This document shows, piece by piece, positions 1-5,765 of a stretch of DNA of 5,765 bases. Source of the stretch: Porticoccaceae bacterium (GTDB lineage Bacteria > Pseudomonadota > Gammaproteobacteria > Pseudomonadales > Porticoccaceae); the NCBI GenBank assembly GCA_030590275.1, contig JAUUYV010000140.1:1-5765 (forward strand). Reading direction: 5' to 3'. Below the pieces are notes generated by a model. The model made no database searches. It was given only the letters and a program-made list of their open reading frames with translations, and was not told the origin of the DNA. How positions within the stretch are numbered: the stretch's first letter is position 1; every line of letters starts with the position of its first letter. The position numbers and the translations under genes are program-made.

Positions 1-1
1 G

Positions 2-535
2 GTACCTAATTATTTTGGAGAGCAGCGTTTTGGTATTGACGGCCAAAATTTAATTCACGCTGATAAGTTACTACGTGATATGGGTAATGGCCTGCGATTA
101 CGGGGCGGTGGTCGCAATGGTATTTACTTATCTTCAGCTCGCTCCTATTTGTTTAATCAATTATTGGCTGCACGCGTTGAACAGGGATGCTGGGCGACGA
201 ACTTGCCCACTGAAAACCCTGAAAGTGATTCAATATCTTCCGATAAGGGTCCTGATGGCGCACTCTGGGGTCGCGGTCGGCCCGCTGTGCCTTCCGAGGT
301 GGTAGATTTCGAAAACCGTGTTTTATCGAGCTGGGTGAACTGGAGGAATAGCCTGGAGCATTGTGGCCTTAATCAGGAAAGGCGAGCATTAGTACTTAAA
401 CCCGAGGTTTTTGGCGCTCATTGGGAGCAGAGTGATTTGATTATTAAGTTTGAGCTCCCGGTCGGTGCTTATGCCACAGCTTTACTCAGGGAGCTGGTTT
501 TTGCCGCTGATGTCCCATTAAGAAAAGTTGTTTAA
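2..535 (+). CDS. truD: tRNA pseudouridine(13) synthase TruD, C-terminal part (5' end outside window)
   Basis: TruD converts uridine 13 of certain tRNAs (tRNA-Glu in E. coli) to pseudouridine in the cytoplasm. The reading frame is open from the window edge and gives 177 residues ending in TAA. It begins with the family motif [11 protein letters not shown] (fragment residues 1-11). It continues with an [19 protein letters not shown] segment matching the E. coli 'LSAARSALFNQ' region, and ends with [15 protein letters not shown], like the E. coli 'LPAGSFATSVVRELI' end. The catalytic aspartate lies in the missing N-terminal part. An oddity is the stretch between GCW (near residue 62) and GALWGRGRP, which appears about 20-25 residues shorter than in remembered E. 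coli and Pseudomonas TruD, so the TRUD insertion domain may be trimmed. Internal ATGs such as the one at 80 are not the real start, because homology continues upstream. In relatives surE follows; here pcm follows directly. The family call is firm; whether the protein is active is not known. Confidence 0.93.
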   Translation, partial: VPNYFGEQRFGIDGQNLIHADKLLRDMGNGLRLRGGGRNGIYLSSARSYLFNQLLAARVEQGCWATNLPTENPESDSISSDKGPDGALWGRGRPAVPSEVVDFENRVLSSWVNWRNSLEHCGLNQERRALVLKPEVFGAHWEQSDLIIKFELPVGAYATALLRELVFAADVPLRKVV

Positions 536-612
536 AGAGTGCAATTCAAGGAGTGGAGCGGTATAGCCGGTATGGTATATTGATGCCTTCCAGTAAGAAG
601 GATTCATCGGGA

Positions 613-1287
613 GTGAACTCGATCGATTTTCACGGTGTTGGCATGACATCGCAACGCACTCGTGAACGCCTGATTAAACGGCTTAAAAATCACGGTATCA
701 GCAATCAAAAAGTGCTGGACGTGATGCGCGTAACTCCCCGACACCTTTTTATTGAAGAGGCTTTAGCCCATCGCGCTTACGAAGATACGGCGCTGCCCAT
801 TGGCTATGGTCAAACCATTTCTCAGCCTTTCATCGTAGCGCGGATGACCGAGATGTTGTTGTCTGAGGGGCCTCGGCACACAGTGCTGGAGATTGGTACA
901 GGGTCGGGTTATCAGGCAGCAATACTTGCTCAGCTAGTCGATAAGGTCTATACCGTCGAACGTATTAAACCCCTGTTGCAACGGGCGCAGCAATTATTCA
1001 AAAAAATGGGCCTGCGTAACATTATTTCGGCTTACAGCGACGGAAATATGGGATGGCGAAAATATGCGCCTTACGACGCCATTATTACCACTGCTGCGCC
1101 GGAAGAAGTACCAGATGAATTACTCCACCAATTGGCCCCCGACGGAATTCTGGTGATTCCAGTCGGGCCATCAGAAGATCAGGAGTTGCGTATCATTATC
1201 CGTCAGGGCGACTCTTCTCACTACGAAGAAGAAGTGGTTGAACGTGTTCGCTTTGTTCCACTTTTGAGCGGTACTACCCCCTCCTAA
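613..1287 (+). CDS. pcm: Protein-L-isoaspartate O-methyltransferase
   Basis: Pcm uses S-adenosylmethionine to methylate L-isoaspartyl residues in aged cytosolic proteins, which starts their repair to normal aspartate. From the GTG at 613 the protein has 224 residues, close to the family's roughly 210-220. It carries the conserved N-terminal [11 protein letters not shown] (from residue 11), the substrate-side motif TISQP (68-72), the SAM-binding motif [11 protein letters not shown] (92-101), and a C-terminal VRFVPLLSG typical of bacterial Pcm. The start is uncertain. The frame is open from GTG 553, with ATG at 583 and 643 also possible. I prefer 613 because relatives carry about ten residues of the type xxxxxGxGMTSQRT before the core, and AGAAGG lies 11 bases upstream. 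The AAGGAG at 548-553 overlaps the 553 GTG and so cannot serve it. The gene lies 77 bases after truD, where surE would be expected. The identity is secure; only the start is open. Confidence 0.95.
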   Translation: MNSIDFHGVGMTSQRTRERLIKRLKNHGISNQKVLDVMRVTPRHLFIEEALAHRAYEDTALPIGYGQTISQPFIVARMTEMLLSEGPRHTVLEIGTGSGYQAAILAQLVDKVYTVERIKPLLQRAQQLFKKMGLRNIISAYSDGNMGWRKYAPYDAIITTAAPEEVPDELLHQLAPDGILVIPVGPSEDQELRIIIRQGDSSHYEEEVVERVRFVPLLSGTTPS

Positions 1288-1324
1288 CTTTAAGCCTGTA
1301 CGGGCTGTTCTTCCTAAGTGCGGC

Positions 1325-1361
1325 GCCTAACCACAGTGCCTAATACAGCGCTTAACACTAT
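1325..1361. repeat. Three imperfect 12-13 base tandem units before the DUF368 gene
   Basis: The units are GCCTAACCACAGT (1325-1337), GCCTAATACAGC (1338-1349) and GCTTAACACTAT (1350-1361). Looser copies of a CCTAA/CTTAA core occur just outside them: TCCTAAGTGCGG at about 1312, and CTTAAACTATGG, which contains the DUF368 start codon. They fill most of the 92-base gap between pcm and DUF368. No Shine-Dalgarno, clear promoter or strong terminator is visible in that gap. The function is unknown, and the similarity is modest enough to have arisen by chance or replication slippage. Confidence 0.45.
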
Positions 1362-1379
1362 CTAAAATGGCCTTAAACT

Positions 1380-2330
1380 ATGGCTCAAAAATTAGCATCT
1401 CCAGGGTCAGTGGCTTTGCGTTCCCGTTTATTGTTATTTTTCAAAGGGATTGCAATGGGCGCGGCCGATGTCGTTCCCGGAGTTTCCGGTGGAACTATTG
1501 CCTTTATTACCGGTATTTACGATGAATTGATCGATTCTATAAAAGCTGTGGGGTTTAATGCCTTGCGGGATCTTTTTGTGCACGGACCAAAGCAGTTTTG
1601 GCAGACCATTAACGGTACTTTTTTACTGACCCTGGGCGCGGGGATCGTACTGAGTGTTACAACGCTTGCACATCTCGTTACCTATTGTCTGGATACTTAC
1701 CCAGTGTTGGTTTGGGCCTTCTTTTTTGGGCTGATCATGGCATCTGTAGTTTATATTTGGCGACAATTAGATCGTTTTAACTGGCGTGGGGGGCTTGGAT
1801 TTGTTGTTGGGATTGGTATTGCTCTGGTTATCTCGTTTGCGCCTCGTGCAGAGATTGAAGCGACGCCTATGGTGGTATTCGGGGCTGGTATGGTGGCGAT
1901 TTGCGCGATGATTCTACCCGGTATTTCTGGAAGTTTTATTCTTTTATTGCTGGGTTTATATGCTCAAATAATGACAGCAATTAGTGAGCTGGATATCCCT
2001 CTTTTAATTGCATTTAACCTGGGTTGTGTGTGTGGCTTGATGATGTTTTCTCGTCTTTTGTCGTGGCTTCTCCATCATCATCGACAATTTATGTTGGCTT
2101 TGTTGACCGGTTTTTTGGCGGGTTCTTTAATGATGGTTTGGCCATGGAAAAATGAGGTGATACGGGAAGGGGTTTCGGTGGCCAATGTGCCAGTTTGGCC
2201 ATGGCAGTATTATGCCGATTCAGATTTTCTAATACCCACCGTAGAGGCTTTGGCGATGATGCTCGCGGGCTTGTTACTATTATTTATGCTCGAAAGCCTG
2301 GCTGGTAAATTCCATCGTAGCTCTACTTAG
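1380..2330 (+). CDS. DUF368 membrane protein, predicted polyprenyl (undecaprenyl) phosphate translocase, PopT-like
   Basis: DUF368 proteins were shown in 2022 work on Gram-positive and Vibrio members to return undecaprenyl phosphate, the lipid carrier of cell-wall and surface sugar synthesis, across the cytoplasmic membrane for reuse. This 316-residue protein has the family hallmark twice. GAADVVPGVSGGT lies near residues 27-39, and a related ILPGISGSF at 178-186, consistent with an internal duplication of two half-repeats. About nine hydrophobic segments are visible, roughly at 27-48, 79-101, 107-127, 138-154, 163-180, 185-200, 207-226, 238-257 and 287-308. An HHHR cluster and several charged loops lie between them. 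Length is normal for the family. The ATG at 1380 gives a short polar N-terminus before LLLFFKGIAMGAADV, as in relatives, but has no recognisable Shine-Dalgarno; GTG 1410 is an alternative with an AGGG placed too close. Lying before nlpD, it fits an envelope role. The family is certain; the transport role is inferred from family members. Confidence 0.92.
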   Translation: MAQKLASPGSVALRSRLLLFFKGIAMGAADVVPGVSGGTIAFITGIYDELIDSIKAVGFNALRDLFVHGPKQFWQTINGTFLLTLGAGIVLSVTTLAHLVTYCLDTYPVLVWAFFFGLIMASVVYIWRQLDRFNWRGGLGFVVGIGIALVISFAPRAEIEATPMVVFGAGMVAICAMILPGISGSFILLLLGLYAQIMTAISELDIPLLIAFNLGCVCGLMMFSRLLSWLLHHHRQFMLALLTGFLAGSLMMVWPWKNEVIREGVSVANVPVWPWQYYADSDFLIPTVEALAMMLAGLLLLFMLESLAGKFHRSST

Positions 2331-2337
2331 ACCTCGT

Positions 2338-2394
2338 AAGCATTGCTGTATCTTGATGGGCAGATTTTAATGCTTTTATTACAGATGTTTTTTT
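2338..2394 (+). terminator. Possible weak terminator-like inverted repeat after the DUF368 gene
   Basis: AAGCATT (2338-2344) and AATGCTT (2369-2375) form a perfect 7-base inverted repeat starting 8 bases after the DUF368 stop. A run of seven T (2388-2394) follows 12 bases later. The 24-base loop is long, the stem is AT-rich, and the T run is not adjacent, so this is not a textbook intrinsic terminator. It could be a partial terminator or a chance inverted repeat in AT-rich DNA. Confidence 0.25.
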
Positions 2395-2446
2395 ATTATC
2401 TTTAATAAGGATACGATGTCCATATAAAAAAATACCATGGCCAATT

Positions 2447-2497
2447 TTAGAAGAAGTATCTAGAAAAAGTGTTTAGAAGAAATGCTTAGATGAGCAG
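2447..2497. repeat. Imperfect 12-14 base tandem units running into the nlpD start codon
   Basis: Four units can be read: TTAGAAGAAGTATC (2447-2460), TAGAAAAAGTGT (2461-2472), TTAGAAGAAATGC (2473-2485) and TTAGATGAGCAG (2486-2497). The last contains the nlpD ATG at 2490. The third unit supplies AGAAGA (2475-2480), nine bases before the ATG and the only plausible, weak Shine-Dalgarno for nlpD. The rest of the 159-base gap is AT-rich. The repeats may reflect slippage duplication of the ribosome-binding region. Whether they affect translation is unknown. Confidence 0.5.
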
Positions 2498-3449
2498 TAA
2501 AAGCCGTGCGAGAACATTGCGCAAAGCAAGCATCAACCTACTTCTTGCTCTGGTGGGTGCAGCACTTGTTTTGTCGGCATGTAGCACCAGTCCGGCTCCG
2601 GTAAGCTCCCGACCGCCACCGCCGGGTCAGCGGATTAACCATTACATCGTTTCTGCCGGTGACACGCTGTATTTAATTGCCTGGCGTTTCGAGTTGGCCC
2701 CTGAACGACTGGCTGCGATAAATGGACTTTCTCCTCCCTATACCCTGCGCGTGGGTCAGCGATTGTCGCTGGATATTTCACAGCGGAGCCGCGCTCCTTC
2801 CGGAAACAAATACCACACGGTATCCCGGGGGGAAACTCTCTATGGTATTGCTCGGTATTACCAACTCCCTGTAGATCAATTAGCGCTAGCTAATGGACTT
2901 GGTCCGCCTTATGTCCTCCGCATCGGCCAGCGTTTAAGCCTTGATTTATCGCGTCGAGCGGCTGCGCCTGTCAAAGCATCTAGTTCATGGAAAAAACCTT
3001 CCAGCACGGGCAAAGCAGGTTCTGCTGGAAAGGTCCGAGGGTCTTCCGGTTCGGCGACCACCGCGAAATTACCGACCGGAGCGCTGAAATGGCGGTGGCC
3101 GGTTAAAGGTAGCATTACCCGGTTTTTTGACAGTAATCGTGTATTTAAGGGGATAAATATTCAAAGTCGTGCTGGTTATGCAGTAAGGACTACTGCGCCT
3201 GGAGTCGTTGTTTACGCGGGTGATGGGCTGCGCGGGTATGGTCGGCTGGTTATTATTAAACACAGCGAAGTGTATTTGAGCGCCTATGCTCACAATCGGA
3301 AAATATTGGTAAAAGAAGGTGCCAGCGTAAAGTCAGGCACAAAAATTTCTGAAGTCGGCGGGAGCTCTGGTAATCCAGGGCGGCTGTATTTTGAAATTCG
3401 AAAAAGTGGTAAACCAGTAGATCCGGTACGTCTTCTACCTACTCAATAA
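2490..3449 (+). CDS. nlpD: NlpD-type lipoprotein: two LysM domains and a degenerate LytM/M23 domain
   Basis: NlpD is an outer-membrane lipoprotein that binds peptidoglycan and activates the amidase AmiC during daughter-cell separation in E. coli. This 319-residue protein has a basic N-terminus, a hydrophobic segment (about 15-28) and a lipobox LSAC with the lipidated cysteine at 31. Two LysM domains follow (about 51-95 and 108-151), both ending in nearly the same G-x-PPY-x-LR-x-GQRLSLD stretch. Next come a basic Ser/Ala/Lys-rich linker (about 152-197) and a LytM domain (about 200-316) with GLRGYG and IIKHSEVYLSAYAHN, as in Pseudomonas and E. coli NlpD. Zinc-binding positions of active M23 peptidases are lost: F219 and N223 stand where H and D of HxGxD would be, and R298-L-Y300 where HxH would be. 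It is therefore very probably an activator rather than a hydrolase. rpoS, its usual downstream neighbour, is absent. A matching amidase is not in the window. Confidence 0.94.
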   Translation: MSSKSRARTLRKASINLLLALVGAALVLSACSTSPAPVSSRPPPPGQRINHYIVSAGDTLYLIAWRFELAPERLAAINGLSPPYTLRVGQRLSLDISQRSRAPSGNKYHTVSRGETLYGIARYYQLPVDQLALANGLGPPYVLRIGQRLSLDLSRRAAAPVKASSSWKKPSSTGKAGSAGKVRGSSGSATTAKLPTGALKWRWPVKGSITRFFDSNRVFKGINIQSRAGYAVRTTAPGVVVYAGDGLRGYGRLVIIKHSEVYLSAYAHNRKILVKEGASVKSGTKISEVGGSSGNPGRLYFEIRKSGKPVDPVRLLPTQ

Positions 3450-3466
3450 GACGCTTTTCCTGAGGT

Positions 3467-3496
3467 GGGTTTGCGAGGCACTTTGCCTCAATACCC
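3467..3496. terminator. Hairpin in the convergent nlpD/fdxA gap, possibly a bidirectional transcription end
   Basis: GAGGCA (3475-3480), loop CTT, and TGCCTC (3484-3489) make a perfect 6-base stem. GGGT (3467-3470) and ACCC (3493-3496) could extend it across an internal loop. It begins shortly after the nlpD stop and about 65-95 bases past the fdxA stop on the other strand. Neither strand has a U-rich tail, so intrinsic termination is unproven; it may instead protect 3' ends. The rest of the 111-base gap shows no further element. Confidence 0.4.
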
Positions 3497-3560
3497 GGTG
3501 GTCCAGGAAATGCTGCTCTCGGTCTCACCTTGCTCACTGATTTTACCTTAGCTGTAGATC

Positions 3561-3884
3561 TTAGCGTTCCAATAAAGCTAACTTATCCGGTTTGCCGTTC
3601 CAGTCTTCTGCGTCCTCTGGCGGATCCTTACGCAAAGTGATATTTGGCCAGACTTCGGCTAGCTCTTCGTTGAGTTCGAGAAATACTTCCTGGCCCTCGG
3701 GTATTTCGTCTTCCGCGTAGATAGCGTCTGCCGGGCATTCCGGTTCACATAGTGCGCAATCAATGCACTCATCTGGGTGAATCACCAGAAAGTTGGGACC
3801 TTCGTAGAAGCAATCCACCGGGCACACTTCAACACAATCGGTAAATTTGCACTTAATGCAGTTTTCGCCGACGATAAATGTCAT
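3561..3884 (-). CDS. fdxA: 7Fe ferredoxin FdxA ([3Fe-4S][4Fe-4S])
   Basis: This is a small soluble electron carrier of the Azotobacter vinelandii ferredoxin I type; its redox partner in this organism cannot be told from the sequence. The 107 residues match the usual length (about 106-112). The N-terminal half carries C9, C12, C17, C21 and C25, then C40-x2-C43-x2-C46-x3-C50-P. By comparison with A. vinelandii FdI, shifted by one residue, C9, C17 and C50 should bind the [3Fe-4S] cluster and C21, C40, C43 and C46 the [4Fe-4S] cluster, leaving C12 and C25 free. The C-terminal half is acidic, followed by the family's [21 protein letters not shown] end. The start is well supported by AGGAGA seven bases upstream. 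It lies downstream of mutS on the same strand but has its own -10 element. The fdxA-mutS neighbourhood is common in pseudomonads and relatives, where rpoS usually lies on the other side of fdxA. Confidence 0.97.
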   Translation of the reverse strand: MTFIVGENCIKCKFTDCVEVCPVDCFYEGPNFLVIHPDECIDCALCEPECPADAIYAEDEIPEGQEVFLELNEELAEVWPNITLRKDPPEDAEDWNGKPDKLALLER

Positions 3885-3891
3885 GCTACTT

Positions 3892-3897
3892 TCTCCT
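3892..3897 (-). promoter_or_regulatory. Shine-Dalgarno of fdxA
   Basis: AGGAGA on the - strand lies seven bases before the fdxA ATG (3884-3882). It is the clearest ribosome binding site in the window and fixes the fdxA start. Confidence 0.8.
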
Positions 3898-3921
3898 AAA
3901 GCCCGGTTTGAAAAGCGCGCA

Positions 3922-3927
3922 ATTATA
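3922..3927 (-). promoter_or_regulatory. Probable -10 element of an fdxA promoter
   Basis: A perfect TATAAT is read on the - strand, about 38 bases upstream of the fdxA ATG. Transcription would begin near 3914-3916, leaving a leader of about 30 bases. No good -35 is found: the hexamer at 17-base spacing is GCCACG. The stretch before the -10 is GC-rich (a run of five G), so an activator or a different sigma preference is possible. A second TATAAT on the - strand (3970-3965), in AT-rich DNA nearer mutS, is a weaker alternative. Confidence 0.45.
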
Positions 3928-4004
3928 CCGAAACCGACAGCCCCCGTGGCCCTGTTATTAAGGAATTATATTGAATTTTCTTATAACATTTGGCTATTAA
4001 TAAT

Positions 4005-4020
4005 ACCCTGGTTTTAGGGT
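4005..4020 (-). terminator. Weak hairpin overlapping the mutS stop codon
   Basis: On the - strand, ACCCT, a six-base loop AAAACC and AGGGT form a perfect 5-base stem that includes the mutS TAA (4016-4014). It is followed by ATTATTAATAG rather than a pure T run. It could act as a weak mutS transcription end before the fdxA promoter, but the stem is short. Confidence 0.3.
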
Positions 4021-5765
4021 TTTACTAACAACTTACGCAATTGGTAAATGGATTCCAGTGCATCCCGGGGTGATAGTTCATCGGGATCGATGGCCAGCAG
4101 GGCATTGTACAAGGCGCTATTTTTATTGGTGGTGAACAAATCTATTTGAGGGCTTGGTGAAAGCAGTGTTGTGCTCACCCCATTTTTTTGCTCTGGAATG
4201 GTAGCTAAAGTTTCTGAAGGAAGGGTTTCTGAGCTAGCTTCAAGCCGGCTTAGTTCACTGCGAGCAAGCTCAATCACATCGTCTGGTACGCCGGCGAGTC
4301 GGGCTACCTGGATGCCGTAACTCTGACTAGCCGGGCCCGGGCGAACACTGTGTAAAAAAACAATTCGATCATTGTGTTCGGTAGCGTCCAGATGCACGTT
4401 TGCTGCGGCGGAGACCTGTTCAGGCAGTGCGGTTAGCTCGAAATAGTGGGTGGCGAAAAGAGTAAAGGCACGGATATCGGCTGCCAGTTTCCAGGCGCAG
4501 GCCCAGGCTAAAGACAGGCCGTCGAAGGTGCTAGTTCCTCGGCCAACCTCATCTAATAGCACCAGACTGCGGTCGCTGGCATTATGCAAAATGTTCGCGG
4601 TTTCGGTCATCTCCACCATAAAGGTGGAACGCCCGCCCGCCAGATCATCGGACGAGCCGATGCGAGTAAAAATACGATCGAGCAGGCCCATGCTTGCGTT
4701 TTCCGCAGGGACACCACAGCCGATATGTGCGAGCAGGGTAATCAAGGCCGTCTGGCGCATATAGGTCGATTTACCACCCATATTTGGGCCGGTAATAATT
4801 AGCATACGGCGTTGGTCATCAAGCGCCAGATCGTTGGGGACAAAGGGAGTATCGAGGTTCTGCTCCACCACCAGGTGACGACCACCCCGTATATCGATAG
4901 CTGCATTTTCGCTGAGCACGGGAATCACCAGGTTTAGCGTATCCGAGCGCTCCGTCAGGTTAGCCAGTACGTCCAGTTGTGCTAATGCTGCCGCACTTTC
5001 CTGAAGCGGGTAGAGTTGCTGGTTAAGGGTATCGAGTATGCCCTCGTAGAGCGCTTTTTCTCGCGCTAGCGATCGGCTCTGCGCACTCAGTGCCTTGTCT
5101 TCAAACTCTTTTAGTTCCGGGGTGATATAACGCTCAGCATTTTTTAGTGTTTGACGGCGAATGTAGTCGACCGGAGCCTGCTGTGACTGGGCTTTGGATA
5201 TTTCGATGTAATAACCATGCACCCGGTTGTAGCCAACTTTGAGGGTGGAGATTCCAGTCCGTTCTTTCTCGCGCTGCTCGAGGGCGATGAGATAGTCGCC
5301 AGCATTGGTAGCAATTGCACGGAGTTCGTCCAGTTCATCGTCGTAGCCTTCGGCGATGACTCCGCCATCGCGAATCACTGCCGGCGGGTTTTCAATGAGT
5401 GCGGCTTTGAGTAGTGCGTCCAGCTCAGGGAATACTCCGGCCTGCTCCTGTAACTGCTTAAGCAAGGGAGTCGCGTAGTCGGTGAGAGCAGTTTGTAGTT
5501 CAGGTAATACCGCAATGGAATCCCGCAAACGGCTTAAATCCCTGGGGCGCGCGGATCGCAGTGCCACTCGGCCCAGAATACGTTCCATATCACCAACACC
5601 GGCCAACAACCCCTGTAGCACTTCGTATTGATAGTGAGTACCGAGCTCGATGATGGCTTGTTGGCGGTTTTCGATTTCCGCCAGCGCGCGTAGAGGGCGG
5701 TTAAGCCAGCGCTGCAGCAGGCGGCCTCCCATAGCGGTAGAGGTCTTATCGAGGACTGAGAGTAA
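4014..5765 (-). CDS. mutS: DNA mismatch repair protein MutS, C-terminal two thirds (5' end outside window)
   Basis: MutS recognises mismatches and small loops in newly replicated DNA and, using ATP, recruits MutL. The frame is open to the right edge and yields 583 residues. Full-length family members have about 850-880, so the mismatch-reading domain (with the Phe-x-Glu motif) and most of the connector are missing. The fragment starts with [17 protein letters not shown], matching E. coli 'NLFAVLDRTVTPMGSRML', so the ATG at 5732 is internal. Seen in order are the core/lever helices, the clamp with [12 protein letters not shown], the Walker [10 protein letters not shown] (fragment residues 326-334), the Walker [15 protein letters not shown] (D405, E406), the FATHYFELT segment, and a C-terminal [19 protein letters not shown], the tail involved in tetramer contacts. 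All visible ATPase residues are intact, so it is probably functional. It lies 129 bases upstream of fdxA on the same strand. Confidence 0.98.
   Translation of the reverse strand, partial: LLSVLDKTSTAMGGRLLQRWLNRPLRALAEIENRQQAIIELGTHYQYEVLQGLLAGVGDMERILGRVALRSARPRDLSRLRDSIAVLPELQTALTDYATPLLKQLQEQAGVFPELDALLKAALIENPPAVIRDGGVIAEGYDDELDELRAIATNAGDYLIALEQREKERTGISTLKVGYNRVHGYYIEISKAQSQQAPVDYIRRQTLKNAERYITPELKEFEDKALSAQSRSLAREKALYEGILDTLNQQLYPLQESAAALAQLDVLANLTERSDTLNLVIPVLSENAAIDIRGGRHLVVEQNLDTPFVPNDLALDDQRRMLIITGPNMGGKSTYMRQTALITLLAHIGCGVPAENASMGLLDRIFTRIGSSDDLAGGRSTFMVEMTETANILHNASDRSLVLLDEVGRGTSTFDGLSLAWACAWKLAADIRAFTLFATHYFELTALPEQVSAAANVHLDATEHNDRIVFLHSVRPGPASQSYGIQVARLAGVPDDVIELARSELSRLEASSETLPSETLATIPEQKNGVSTTLLSPSPQIDLFTTNKNSALYNALLAIDPDELSPRDALESIYQLRKLLVKP

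Noticed and set aside
1..6. GGTACC palindrome at the very start
   Set aside because: A restriction-type hexamer at the edge could mark a clone boundary, but one six-base match is not evidence of it; truD reads through it in frame.
75..305. +3 frame overlapping truD
   Set aside because: Out of frame with clear TruD homology on both sides and shows no TruD-like residues, so it does not explain the shortened segment either.
572..583. Tiny frame ATG GTA TAT TGA overlapping ATG 583 as TGATG, suggesting translational coupling
   Set aside because: Three codons with poor Shine-Dalgarno spacing (18 bases from AAGGAG); most likely chance.
553..612. Upstream extension of pcm to GTG 553 or ATG 583
   Set aside because: The extra residues are not like the Pcm N-terminus, and the only strong Shine-Dalgarno nearby overlaps the 553 codon. 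It remains possible, so the alternatives are stated in the pcm entry.
1293..1306. AGCC/GGCT hairpin after pcm as a terminator
   Set aside because: Four-base stem with no T run; too weak.
2407..2427. AAGGA followed by ATG TCC ATA TAA before nlpD, like a small leader peptide
   Set aside because: Three residues, with no regulatory codons or attenuator structure; likely chance in AT-rich DNA.
2353..2428. Possible nlpD promoters (TTGATG at 2353 with TATTAC at 2377; TATAAA at 2423)
   Set aside because: Each has only one acceptable hexamer in very AT-rich DNA, so neither can be supported as a feature. A promoter somewhere in the 159-base gap is still likely.
2909..3293. Open frames on the - strand within nlpD
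   Set aside because: Antisense to the conserved LysM/LytM coding sequence, with no independent ribosome site or recognisable domain.
4450..4802. Open frames on the + strand opposite mutS
   Set aside because: They lie within the strongly conserved MutS ATPase coding region on the - strand and resemble no family; antisense shadows.

Overview
The window reads as chromosomal DNA of a free-living-type gammaproteobacterium, most likely near Pseudomonas or the Cellvibrio/Saccharophagus/Teredinibacter group. I infer this from the gene order (truD, pcm, nlpD, fdxA, mutS) and from the similarity of Pcm, NlpD and FdxA to remembered Pseudomonas-type proteins; no search was run. Base composition of the coding regions looks moderate. 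There are no tRNA or rRNA genes, insertion sequences, CRISPR arrays or phage genes.

Layout. The left half is read on the + strand: the 3' part of truD (tRNA pseudouridine synthase, cut by the window edge), pcm (protein repair methyltransferase), a DUF368 membrane protein (polyprenyl-phosphate translocase family) and nlpD (LysM/LytM lipoprotein). The right part is read on the - strand: fdxA (7Fe ferredoxin) and, upstream of it, the C-terminal two thirds of mutS (mismatch repair ATPase), cut by the right edge. nlpD and fdxA converge on a 111-base gap holding a small hairpin. The other gaps are short: 77 bases before the preferred pcm start, 92 bases before DUF368, 159 AT-rich bases before nlpD, and 129 bases between mutS and fdxA with a good -10 element.

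How the genes relate. The locus combines RNA modification (TruD), protein repair (Pcm), envelope biogenesis (DUF368 recycles the undecaprenyl-phosphate lipid carrier; NlpD controls septal peptidoglycan splitting through an amidase), redox (FdxA) and DNA repair (MutS). In the usual order of related bacteria, surE lies between truD and pcm, and rpoS lies between nlpD and fdxA. Neither is here, and the gaps (about 77 and 111 bases) are too small to hold them. The missing rpoS is the most notable feature, because rpoS is the usual partner of nlpD.

I see no clearly new biological system. The points worth checking are the two missing genes, a shortened segment inside TruD, an unusually degenerate LytM domain in NlpD, and short imperfect repeats that run into the start codons of DUF368 and nlpD.
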